Assembly (NCBI GenBank): GCA_950097015.1
Contig: CATNEN010000038.1
Span: 28,798,501 to 28,862,500, forward strand
Direction: 5' to 3'
Length of the DNA stretch: 64,000 nucleotides
Source of the DNA: Macrostomum hystrix
Taxonomy: Eukaryota > Platyhelminthes > Macrostomidae
Shown here: positions 52,801-63,328 of the stretch, one piece after another
Layout: each line of letters starts with the position of its first letter
Numbering within the stretch: the stretch's first letter is position 1
The notes under the pieces: generated by a model
The model's database searches: none
What the model saw: only the letters and a program-made list of their open reading frames with translations
What the model was told of the DNA's origin: nothing
Translations under genes and position numbers: made by a program

Positions 52801-55800
52801 ACTGTAGCCTTCGTGGTTAGTGTGTCGGTCTGTTGACTTAAAGGTCATCGGTTCGATTCCTGACTCCACTGGAATAATTTGTATTATTTAGTTCAATCAG
52901 CTGTGAAGTGGGTACAAGCATTAGCTGGGGGGTAATTAGGGTTCGGTTTGTCGAAAGCCCAGTCCATGGACTGGACAGCCGTACGCAGCCGCTGACTCCT
53001 GAGCACACACGCACACAGATACCGTTCGCAAGCACACGCACACACAGGTGTGTACATCTGCCCTGACTTTCTCATTGTAAGGTAGTGTGCGCTTTCACTG
53101 TGCATTGCAGGTTGGCCCTCAAGGGCGAAACTTTCCCTACAAGCCCCAAGTCCAAAATGAATGCGGCATAGCAACGGAATCGAGCTCAGGGACCTTGATG
53201 CGAGGGGCAAATGCGTTAGACCGCTCAGCCACCCACCCCCTGGACATTCCATTATCTAATGGTATGGTATGGTTACGTTAATTAACTGAGTAACCTTGAC
53301 TCTCAAAACCCTGATTAATTCGTTTGCCTCTCTCAAGCTTCATCAACTAAACGAATGGCGAGAGAGCGATTGAGACAAGTATGAGTGGAGCAGACACTAA
53401 ATTGGCTCTTGTTACAGTTGGCCAAGTGCTGGCGATAATTTCATCGGCTTGATGTTTATGAAAAGGTCGCTTTAGATGCCAATTAGATGCCGTCTGATCA
53501 GGTAAGAGAGTGAGCCATGGTGATAGAGACGCAGACTACCGGATAAAAAGCTTCGCAGTTACCCCACCGGTATGAAATAATTGATTGAATGTCGCCAATC
53601 AATTAGCCTTACTGTTACCAAAGAGATTTGAACAAAAATAGTTCTGAAAAAAGCAATGTGAATTGCTTTTCCACGAACCTGCCAAAAATAGCTGCATAGA
53701 GACAGTTAAACAAATTCGCTTCATATACAACGTATGCAACTATTGTCACTCTTGTTCATTCTGCCAGCGATGCGTTCTGGAATATTCTGACCTTTCAGTA
53801 TTTTTTCTAGCTAAGTTTTGCGTTTCCAGTAGCCTGCCAGGGCACAGAAAGAATCGGCAGGTGCTTCTGGTACCTGGGCATTAAGTACAACAGTCTAACC
53901 TGCACCTTCTCTATACAAGCCTTGACCGGGATTAGGGGAGAAATGAATCCCTAGTCTTAATCTATCAAAACAATGCTTCGACGAAGCCAATGTTCGGGAC
54001 AGGGTTTTTCACCCTGCACAACCAGCAATGGCGGCAGGAGCCCACTTTTGGGACAGGGGTATATACCTTCAAAGCGGATCTTCGCCAATTGGCCTTTAAA
54101 ACATACGGACAGACAGTCAAAGCCAGATAAAAAACGAGTGAGGAAAAATCAGTTCAGAGATGAATTCCTAGAAATAAAAGCAACAAGTTAGTCAGGCTGT
54201 GCGAACACCCGATAAAAACGAGTGTCGCGATAGTCTACCCTTAGTTCATTCGTTCGTGTGTACTTCTAGGACCAATTAAATGAACCTTATAGTTTCTAGT
54301 TTATAGATAAAACGCAACCAATTTAACCAATTATGACTAAAAAAAGATAGCTAATTCGAGAAAAATAGCAACATTATCGAACCCCTGAATTAACATGCAA
54401 CCATGTTCAGCAAAAAAACGGACGGACTTAATTCTCAATATGAGAGTTTAAATGACACACTTTTGCTTCTTGTTCAATGGAGGCAAGCAGCTACATTTCG
54501 CTACTATATACGAGCCGTAGATTAAACTAAACTTGTACTCAAAAATAGATTTTTAGGCCAATTATGGTTCCCACAATTCTCAGATTTATCCTTATCTAGA
54601 GCACAAATCTTTTAAACAGGAAATACACTGGCTTTAGGACTGACTATGCTCAATTCAAATGAAATTAATGAATGAGTAGAAAAGCTTTGGGTGGGTTAGT
54701 GAGTGTATACATGGCCGTAAACTGCTCAGTCCCAGAACTGCTCATTGAACTGGCCTAGTCCTGGATCTGGGCTCTAATACTTCGCCATTACTGCCAGTAA
54801 ATTATTTAAACAGCTCAAGCCAGAGTTCAGGAATCCTGGTCTACTCTCTCCATTTCTCTCACTCTGCCTTTAATAAGGAGTGAGTAATTCTGCTACTCGA
54901 GATGCAAAAAGCAACGCTTATAGCGGCTTTGTTTATTCCACCGCCTCCAGCGAGACATGGCTGTTTTTCCCCCATCTTCAATATGCCTGTTTAATGAAAA
55001 AATAAACATACGAGTGTGTTTGCTACTTCGAAAATGTTATACCCCTCCCCCTATGCATTCGTGTTTCCGATATCTAGGTTAACAGTGCGAGCACCTACAG
55101 TCCACACAAATATTTGGCTGGAGGTAGGCTATGAGGCTATGATATTTGGGGATTACGAGATGCTAAAGGGTCGCAGGTAGCAACAACAGCGTTTTTAACT
55201 GCGAATTTGCTATTAGTGAAATGTATTAAAAATGTATGCTATTTACTATGGAGCAGATTAAGTGGTCACTAATGGTACACGATCGCAATCGAAAACACCG
55301 GCAAAGTACTGCCTTCGAGAGGAAAAACTTGCTTATTTCACTGCGTACGACATACTGTGTACTTACTGTTCTATGTGAAAAATTCAGTTGGTTTATCACA
55401 CTGTCACACGGTAAGCTAGCCTATTATGAATTACAGACTGACTGAGAAAACATTTCGATTTTGTCACGTCCGATCTGATATGGCTTGTCTCATATCGCTT
55501 CGCTATTGATATGACAACATTTAAAATAGTTCATGCTTGACGATAGCATTTGACAGCCAAGCAAACTGATCGTTCGTCCATCACATCTTTGTTGTTTTTC
55601 TGCCTAAGATTGCCACTCGAAACGACTTAATGGCATGTGGAACTCGAGGTCTCTGCCAGAGCAAATAATTTAAAATCCGCCTTTGCTTTTAACTGCTCTG
55701 TGCCCCACAAGTTGCGAACCCCCGAGAACTCTGTGAGAACTAAACCGTTGGGTGCTTGCATTGCTTCGACATCTCCGCTACCCGCCTCAACGCCATGTCG

Positions 55801-58800
55801 TCGTCTCGCTGTCTGGCAAGTTGGGGCTAAAATATTTTCAGTTCACTTCTGAGCCGAGACGCTGAAAATTTCAAGACTACTCCCGTGTCCTCACTCCGAC
55901 ATACCCGACTTTAAACGAGCAGAGTTGGAGAAATGAAAATGTCAATAGAAAAGAAAAGTGCCTGGTGGTGAGGCCAGAGCCTGCCCACACCCACTCCCCC
56001 TAATCGCCAGTGTATGGCTGGGGCAAAGTATGCGTTGACTCGACTTTGCATGTTGACGACTGGGGCCGCATCACGCCCTCCGGTGGGATTAGAATCGCCA
56101 CGTGTAGCTTGCTCACCCACACACACACAGGCGAACTCCTGTTAAGAGGAGAATGAGGTTCTCGAGGCCAAATTAGAACCGGAGCAGTTTGAAGCAGAAG
56201 AGTGAGAGATGGCAATGCGGAATTCTCGCGGCTATTTACGGGTCCGCCGTTTGGCCCCCTATTCCGGTGGCTCATTGCTCACTTGTTTTCTACAGCCTTC
56301 GCTCCGTCCTACTTCCTCTCCTCTCCGCGCCAGTCCCATCGAGTGATCGCTCCAGGCGGTGTTGGCCGCGATCCTGGCTGCCGCTGAGAGAAAATTGCTG
56401 TTCTATGCGACGCCCTAGGCCTCTCATATTGCCATTAATTCCTAATCCAAACGGCTCATACTCCCTCAGGCAGTTAATAGTGTCAAGTGACTCTTTTTTC
56501 AAGCCTTCCTAGCTAAAAAAATTATTAGCTTTTGTAAGCGGTGTGGATTCTAGCTGTCTCTCTTGAACAGCAAGATTAGCGAGAAAGGCAAATAATTTAA
56601 TAGGCACAATTTACAGCTCTTGAAAGAATTTAAAATTGTCTTCTTCTAGCACATGCTCTGTCGATTATACTATTTAGTCCGTTTATTATGAGTTAGGAAT
56701 GGGATCCAGATGGCTAATTAACTAATAGTCTTGAACGCTTGCTACTAGAATAATCTTTGTCTTTAGGCAGATCAATTTTGAGCAGAGCTCAATTCCGCGG
56801 CTCTCCCGGGTGGATTTTGACGGCGTAGAATTTTCTCTCGCTAGCTTCGGGCCGACGTCACAATACGTCATCACACAACGCCTCATCTTCCGCAGGTGGA
56901 GCCGTGTTGCTGGATGACTTACACCTCACATCGCGAGACTCAAGAGACTCTGACGATTCTCGACCAGCTGGATCTCGACACAGACAAGTTGGCACCCGAA
57001 GATTTGTACAAAAAGTTTGGCCTAGAGAACCAATATGAGAACAACGAGCTCAACCCGTGGCAGAAGGTGAAGCCGAAACTATGGGCACTCTTTGACGAAC
57101 CTTACTCATCAGCTGCTGCAAAGGTAAATTCCAAACTTGAATACGGGACAATTCCATCGGATCTGGGATCCATCGGATCTGGGATCCATCGGATCTGGGA
57201 TCCATCGGATCTGGGATCCATCGGATCTGGGATCCATCGGATCTGGGATCCATCGGATCTGGGATCCATCGGATCTGGGATCCATCGGATCTGGGATCCA
57301 TCGGATCTGGGATCCATCGGATCTGGGATCCATCGGATCTGGGATCCATCGGATCTGGGATCCATCGGATCTGGGATCCATCGGATCTGGGATCCATCGG
57401 ATCTGGGATCCATCGGATCTGGGATCCATCGGATCTGGGATCCATCGGATCTGGGATCCATCGGATCTGGGATCCATCGGATCTGGGATCCATCGGATCT
57501 GGGATCCATCGGATCTGGGATCCATCGGATCTGGGATCCATCGGATCTGGGATCCATCGGATCTGGGATCCATCGGATCTGGGATCCATCGGATCTGGGA
57601 TCCATCGGATCTGGGATCCATCGGATCTGGGATCCATCGGATCTGGGATCCATCGGATCTGGGATCCATCGGATCTGGGATCCATCGGATCCATCGAAAC
57701 AGCGTGATCATTTCGCCCGCAGATTGTGGCCGTAGTGTCAGTCTTCTTCATCGTAATCAGCATATTATCCTTCTGCCTAAAGACATTCCCTGGTCTCAGA
57801 GTTCCCATAATCACCAATGAAACAGTGCTGTTCAGTGATGGTACCAACAATACTTACGCTTTGTTTAAAAAGCGCTCGGAGCCTCACTCAGCATTTTTTT
57901 ACATCGAATGCGCCTGCAACTCCTGGTTCACATTTGAGATTGTGACCAGGTTTTCTGTCACACCAAATAAGTTCGAATTTCTCAAGTCGCCAGTTAACAT
58001 CATAGACTTCATTGCTACACTATCATTCTACATGGATCTAGTGTTGAACCAATCCATATCGGATGCTGAGGCCAATTATGAGGTGCTGGAGTTCTTCAGC
58101 ATCATTCGCATTATGCGACTTTTCAAGCTGACCAGGTAATTGGATTCGATAATTAATAACCGTCTGTGTTTGTATCGTTTAACAGTAAAAATACCACGCT
58201 ATTTTCCCCCCTGGGAAAAGTAAGTCTATAATGATGGTTTTTGCCGCGAGACACCCCGACGAGAATAGTCATTTTGTTTTAGATGTTATGTTATTCTGGA
58301 AGTTGTTTCATCGGATAGAGCTCATTTATCTAGATAATTGTAGCTTGTTCTCTAGATTTTCATAGAGATTGGTTGAACAGTTTAGGAGATGCAAAAAAAA
58401 TTGGGAATTTGAAATACTCCATGGTCTTTCTTCACTTAAACTAGCGAGTCTTAATCGCACCCTTGTTTCGGCTTGCAGGCACATCGCCGGACTAAAGATT
58501 CTCATTCACACATTCAAAGCCTCGGCGAAAGAGCTCCTGTTGCTAGTATTTTTCCTGATTGTGTTCATTGTGGTGTTCGCGGCGTTGATCTACTACGCCG
58601 AGAGGATTCAATACAATCCGGACAATTCATTCGATTCCATACCGATTGGTCTGTGGTGGGCCATCGTCACCATGACAACGGTTGGCTACGGCGACATGGC
58701 GCCTAAAACATATGCAGGTAAATTGTTTATTATTATTGATTAAACTTATTGAATACTGCCTTACGAATGAGGTGACGTCACACTCAGCCTCAATTAGCTC

Positions 58801-60797
58801 AGCTAATGCTGGTACCCATTTAACAGCTGAGTGAACTGAATCAATGAAGAGTTAAGAATCTTACTAACAGACGCAAATTGCAGGGGAGTCAGGAATCGAA
58901 CCCCGACCTTGAAGTCATGAGTCAGACGCTCTAACCATTAGGCTTCAACACGTCTTTATGAGCTTAATCTCTTATATACCCGGGATCTCTTAGTTTATAT
59001 AAACATTTAGTTTACGGTAAAAAGTATAGATTACCAGGTTTTCAGGTGGAGGTTAAGGTGCACAGTTGCAAAACTTTTCGCACATTGCAGGCATGTTCGT
59101 TGGCGCACTCTGTGCTCTTACCGGCGTACTAACCATCGCCCTGCCTGTACCAGTCATTGTCTCCAACTTCTCCATGTTCTATTCGCATACTCAAGCGCGC
59201 AGCAAACTGCCAAAGAAGCGTCGAAGAGTATTACCAGTTGAAGCCGTTCGGCCCAAGATGGCGGCTGCGGGTCCCGGCGGCCTCTTAAAGGGCGCCGGAG
59301 CTGCCAGCGGCAATGCGAGAAGATTCAACGCGATGAAGACGGGGCCAGGACTGTTAGACTCAAAGCTCAACAGGCTAGGTGAGTTGAACGAGCTGAAAGT
59401 TTTGAGTTTTGTGTGCACAGCAGCTTCCACGGGTTGAAATCTATGTTTTTTTGAAATTAATTTCTTAGATGGTCGAACTCTTTGACTTTGTTTGACTTTG
59501 TTTTCTTTCGTTATAATTTGGTACAGCGGCCAGTGAATATTTACATCCTGTCTCTCAGGTTGGTGAGATCTGTATGATTGGTAAAGTTCTTGTCTTATCT
59601 ATGACGTGGGTCAATGTGAGACTGAGCAAGCTGAGTTGCATTGCATATCGCATGTCTGAGCTAAGCTTCTGCCCCATCTGAACCACTAAAGCAATCTCTA
59701 GGGTTGATCTCTAGGACTAAAAAAAAAGTTGAGCTCGTCCAGCGCTTTGGGACACCCTCTGCTCGCACATTTTTGCCTGGCTCCCCGGTCAGACGGGGCC
59801 AATCAATGTGGTCTCTGCGCTGCCCCGGCTTGTTCAAGTGTTCGATTTTCTCAGACAGCTAGCAGCCTCCCTATCTATTTAGCAGGTCTCAAAGCGGTCC
59901 GGATTTTTTGCAATCTCATCCGGAGCGGAAGGGTCGGCGCCGATGTTTCTTAGAAATTGAGAGCAGGACAGAAGCGCCCCCGCGTGCACTTATAGGACCA
60001 ATTCCAGCTGGTGCCAGTGTTTCAAAGGGGAGAAGAGAGAATTGGAGCAGGAAATTGCTGAGCCCCTAAAAAACATTAGAACTTCAGTTGATACTCTAAA
60101 TTGTGTCTTGGCCGCTGGGGTGCCCAGCTTAACAGGCATCGAGGATGTCTTTCAAAGCCTTGATTATTATTCATATCTATTTACTTGAAAAAAGCTTTCA
60201 AAATAAAAAACGCACGTATTTTCCGCGCCGGATTTATTGTCTTCTATTAAAAGACAATTAAAATTTTAGAAATTTGATGGTTGCGCCCGTAAAAGCAAAG
60301 TCGAACAAAATGCATTGACACAATTAGTATTGACACAATTGACACAATTTTTGCTGTACTTGTAAACTACGAGTAATTTTTTTAAACATAGTTTATGTAT
60401 TATATCATACTTTTCTCTGTACAGTAGCCTCGTAATTGTCGTAAAGCGGTGATGTAAATGAGGATATTACGGGCTTTATTTGAGACTGAATCTCATTTCC
60501 AGGTGCAACAACACTGCAGTCAATGATGACGCCATTTAGTAAGTTCGTCTAGACGGATTTTTATTTTTGACCTAAACTTTGAATTGGTCACAACTAAAAC
60601 TAAAATGTTACCGCGGTTTACCTAATACTTTGATAAACAGCTAAATTAAACTAAATTCGCATAGTAAATTTTTCACTTGTTTATTGCGACACTAAAATTT
60701 ATATTGGCATTCAGATGGTGTGACTGATCAACTCGGTATAGACGACAACATTGAAAATTCTAGATTGAATTTAGTTGGAGCTGTACAGGGAATCTGA
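46884..60797 (+). CDS. Shaw: Shaw/Kv3-type voltage-gated potassium channel
   Basis: Seven exons: 46884-47165, 56896-57123, 57723-58135, 58479-58717, 59091-59378, 60503-60538, 60715-60797, phases agreeing, 522 residues. The T1 tetramerisation domain starts at [10 protein letters not shown]; its zinc signature HX5CX20CC is intact (H71, C77, C98, C99) although a 9.7-kb intron splits it. S1 begins at 171; S4 is [13 protein letters not shown] (about 299-309); the selectivity filter is TTVGYGD (374-380); S6 has the PVP bend (406-408). [18 protein letters not shown] after S6 is typical of Shaw channels. The N-terminus is short with no inactivation ball, so a delayed rectifier is expected. The last two small exons are weaker (splice signals and phase only). 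Confidence 0.93.
47166..47718. other. Kv intron 1, proximal part
   Basis: No feature recognised. The 9.7-kb intron 1 (47166-56895) carries SINEs and several arrays, listed separately. Confidence 0.4.
47719..47872 (+). repeat. Strongly degraded SINE-B copy
   Basis: Recognisable by CCCTGAGCTCGATTC, the scattered body and CAGTGAGAGTGTACTCAGC. Confidence 0.5.
47873..48569. other. Kv intron 1, nothing firm
   Basis: Contains a CAG-rich patch (CAGCAGCAGCAGCAGCCGCC near 48360) but no supported exon. Confidence 0.4.
48580..49065 (+). repeat. 22-bp minisatellite, diverged, about 21 copies
   Basis: Units of GATGAGGCTCTCAAGTTTAT plus CA in Kv intron 1. More diverged than the other arrays in the window, with point changes and small indels. 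Confidence 0.9.
49710..49885 (+). repeat. 41-bp tandem repeat, four copies
   Basis: Each unit contains TCTTCATGAGTGTCTGTAAT followed by TACAGCATCATTGTTAATCT. The first three copies are nearly identical and the last is diverged. In Kv intron 1. Confidence 0.92.
49886..50542. other. Kv intron 1, nothing recognised
   Basis: AT-rich with no supported exon or repeat. Confidence 0.4.
50543..50870 (+). repeat. Near-complete SINE-B copy
   Basis: Best SINE-B reference in the window: head GTGGCAGAGCGGTTATCGCG, B-box-like AAGTTCGATTCC, full body, terminal domain AGGAGTCAGCGAAATGGAC, and end CCTCCTGCAATTATTATT. It lacks only the GCCTGCGTACAGTATCTG block. Confidence 0.93.
50871..51985. other. Kv intron 1, contains one short array
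   Basis: Apart from the 18-bp array at 51125-51192, no exon or repeat is supported. Confidence 0.4.
51125..51192 (+). repeat. 18-bp tandem repeat, about 4 copies
   Basis: CCTTCCTACACCTTAAGG units; the first copies read GCGTTCCTACACC and the last ends CCTTCCAGATG. In Kv intron 1. Confidence 0.9.
51990..52297 (-). repeat. SINE-B copy, minus orientation
   Basis: Terminal domain on the left with the (ATT)n end lost (TTCCAGCAGGGCAGTGACC); body and complete head on the right (GCGTTAACCGCTCTGGCACG). Confidence 0.9.
52298..52796. other. Kv intron 1, nothing recognised
   Basis: No exon or repeat supported. Confidence 0.4.
52797..52989 (+). repeat. SINE-A 5' part of a SINE chimera
   Basis: Diverged SINE-A from the head (TAGCCTTCGTGG, GGTTCGATTCC) through a shortened core to AGCCGTACGCAGCC, where it stops abruptly at the junction with an inverted SINE-B. 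Confidence 0.85.
52990..53243 (-). repeat. SINE-B part of a SINE chimera
   Basis: Minus-strand SINE-B beginning inside the terminal domain (GCTGACTCCTGAGCACACAC), with body and head (TTAGACCGCTCAGCCACCC). No spacer lies between it and the SINE-A part. Confidence 0.87.
53244..56895. other. Kv intron 1, distal part, nothing recognised
   Basis: 3.6 kb without a supported exon, SINE or array. Some GC-richer stretches (55640-56510) have open frames with no protein signature. A branch/acceptor region precedes exon 2 (CATCTTCCGCAG). Confidence 0.4.
57154..57692 (+). repeat. 16-bp minisatellite GGATCTGGGATCCATC, about 33 copies, Kv intron 2
   Basis: Essentially perfect array filling about 90 percent of the 599-nt intron between Kv exons 2 and 3. 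Stop-free on both strands, so a retained intron would be translated as a [13 protein letters not shown]-type repeat until a stop at 57733-57735. Confidence 0.98.
58770..58955 (-). repeat. SINE-A fragment, Kv intron 4
   Basis: Minus orientation; core (GCTAATGCTGGTACCCATTT) and head (AATCGAACCCCGACC). The distal 3' half is missing. Confidence 0.83.
59379..60502. other. Kv intron 5, nothing recognised
   Basis: No exon or SINE supported. A short triplicated ATTGACACA occurs near 60320. Confidence 0.4.
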
Positions 60798-60856
60798 GAA
60801 ACAGCATACAAGTCGTATTTTAAATAACCATGGTACCCAAGGTGACAAAATGTCTA

Positions 60857-60870
60857 ATTACTATGGTAAC
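60857..60870 (+). promoter_or_regulatory. RFX X-box match
   Basis: ATTACTATGGTAAC fits the nematode-derived X-box consensus RYYNYYATRRNRAC at all 14 positions. Two weaker palindromes flank it: AACCATGGTACC near 60828 and TTTACCATGGTAAA at 60885-60898. It lies 227 nt before the ATG of the next gene. RFX factors drive ciliary genes; function here is inferred. Confidence 0.4.
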
Positions 60871-61096
60871 CAGGAAAGAACGTGTTTACCATGGTAAAAT
60901 TGTCTAACGGTCCGGTAAAAGATTGGGAAAGTATAACAAAATCCAAATGATTCAGTTTTTTGTTGTCTAGTTAAAACGAGAAAATTCATTAGCAGAGCTT
61001 ATCTTTAAACTTTGACTGGTAATTTTTTGGACTGAACATCATACTAACAAGTGCAAGTCGCTTTATTTGAGTTGGTCGAATGTTTCGCTCAGAAGA

Positions 61097-63328
61097 ATGG
61101 ACAATTACGAGCGTAAAATTGCGACCTTATCTATTAGTTCTTTAAGAAACTACGCAGGTAAATTTTTTTCATTTTAATTTAACGACTGAAGTTTAGTCAA
61201 CATCATTAACTCACTAAATATAACTTCCTTTTTGCTTATTGGCATGCTAGAAATTTGTTTTTTTCGTCATTAACACGGTTAGTTGATTATGCCTTTTAAG
61301 TATTTTAATATGCGCTGACATTTATCAATCCCGCTGCAGGATTTTATCCCTCAAGTCTCAACTTTGTTTCCTTTCAAGAAGGTAAAATTGAATGCCTATC
61401 AGCTGTACCGATGAGATCTACATACCTGGCATGGCCAAGACGGTTGCTGTGCAAACATTATCTGAAATTTTGTTTAGTTATTTGAGATTTTTAACTGAGT
61501 CAAAAATATGCAAATGACGCTACTTAAAGTAGTTTTGCTTTGATAATTTAAAGAGAGTAGTGTAATAAAAACAATGCACTTTTATAGCCGATAGCTTGCC
61601 GATGCCCGCAATGAATTTTATCAGCCTCATGCGGGAATTAGGGCCTAAAACCTCACGCAGGAGGTGGGTCTTGCAGCTAATGCTTCTGAAACTACATTAG
61701 ATTGTAATTAAAATCAATTTGCATGCAAAAACACTCTACGCTTTTTTGAAGAGTGTCTGCAATTAAAAACTTTCAATACACTCGCTTTTTAGGGACATTG
61801 GTCCCTTGTACCAAGGTCTGTGAGCTCGATACCGCATGGAAAAGACTTGGCAGCTTGCGGTGCAATTAGTTACTACTCTTGCCTTACAATGAAAAAGTCA
61901 GAGCAGCCTCACAAACCAGTGTGAGCTAGTTCTTGCGACCGGTATCATAGTTTGTAATTAGGAACCAATCCTGTTACATGAAAGAATCAAGCATTGTGCT
62001 TTACTAGTCCGTTTGACCGTCGATTCGGCCAATTGCGCCACTTTCCAGATCCCCAAAATTATTTGCAACTGACGCAAATTCAATCGTCACCATCTGAGTT
62101 ACCGCAGCTGCCAACAACGCAGCCAAGTAAGTCTTGTCGTAAATTAACAATCAGTACATCTGACCAAGTTCAGCATGTCTTCCATGAAGAATTTAAGTTA
62201 CTTTCTTTTGCCCAGCAACAAAATGAAGACACCTATTACTAAAATGCATTTCTGGTATGAGAAATGTTTGTTTAATTTCTTGTTTTTTAATTCAAGCTAA
62301 CTGAAAAAGACAGGACAACGAAGTTGCTTGGCTTGAAGGAACATGCACTTAACTAAGCATTGTTGATTTGCTTCACTCGCTTTTTAACTGCTGAAGCATC
62401 CCAAAACAATATTTTCGATTTCGATTATTTTTCTGAGAATTTTTATAGCGAAAAGTTTCGATTTTTTCATATTTGCTTTTGCAATTCACGCAAACAGTAA
62501 AAATAATTTTTTTTTCGATACTAAACTAATTGTGTTTTCCACACTAATTTGACTCCTAGTCCTATATTAAGTCAGCATTCAAGCCTTTAAGGCATCTGCC
62601 ATGAAATTGTTTTGTTTCGTCTGTTTTTAAGCTAAGAAACAGATGGTGTAACGAAATAGTTATATTTTTGTTATGTAAACGATCCAGTTGAAATCAAAGT
62701 AAGGTTTTAATCATAAAAAATATTTATTTTTGTTTAAAAAACTTACAATGACGTGCGATGTGCTACTATACAGCACAGAATGGGGCGGTACTCGAGTTAT
62801 TGATTAAAGGTCAACAGACACCTGGGGTTACAATAGGTACACCTGTGTGTTATTCGGCATAACCAGGTAGCACAGCAATTAACCAAACTGCAAACGATTT
62901 ACCAATTCTCGAGCACAGGTCTCAAAGAAGAGCAGATTCCCATGCTGCTAGTGAACAGCGGGGCTGGTCAACTTGCTCAGCAGAGCACAGGTACACAGCA
63001 GCAGCCTTATCAGCTGCATGCCAGACGGGCTGCTGTCATACAGCTTGACGAGCCAATTCTTACCTCGGTCGAGCAGCCGAAAGTGCTCGTCGAGGCTGCA
63101 GCTTCTGAGCACGAAGAGCACGGGTTTGATCACCAAATCACCGACGATCCTTTCTCGGATCGCTGCTTGAACACATCTGGCACTGAACAGTCCACTTCTT
63201 CACTTCCTTTACCACAGCAGCAGCAGCAGCTAGGTGTGACCGGTATAAACAATTTTGCGCAAAACGTGTCCCCTGGTTGCTGTGAACCTGAATGTAGATT
63301 CTTCGTGCCAGTTGTATATAATATTTGA
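61097..63328 (+). CDS. Unrecognised Gln-rich protein, four exons
   Basis: Exons 61097-61157, 61340-61381, 62049-62126, 62919-63328, all joined in phase 1, 196 residues. Start MDNYERKIATLSISSLRNYA; a middle QLTQIQSSPSELPQLPTTQP; a C-terminal half with acidic and Gln-rich stretches (LPQQQQQL) and a Cys-containing end. No domain recognised. GCTCAG stands 4 nt before the ATG. The gene begins 300 bp after the Kv stop on the same strand. Because every junction is phase 1, the last exons could also serve as alternative 3' exons of the Kv gene, whose exons 5 and 6 end in the same phase. Confidence 0.6.
61795..61960 (+). repeat. Degraded SINE-B copy in the intron of the unrecognised gene
   Basis: Remnants CCAAGGTCTGTGAGCTCGAT, ACTTGGCAGCTTG and CAATGAAAAAGTCAGAGCAG. 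Confidence 0.6.

Noticed and set aside
56189-56512. 107-codon open frame upstream of Kv exon 2
   Set aside because: Inside Kv intron 1, low-complexity Pro/Ser/Leu, with no link to channel exons.
57050-57850. Long open frames on both strands rich in [14 protein letters not shown] or [13 protein letters not shown]
   Set aside because: The 16-bp intronic array of the Kv gene. The flanking Kv exons splice around it in frame.
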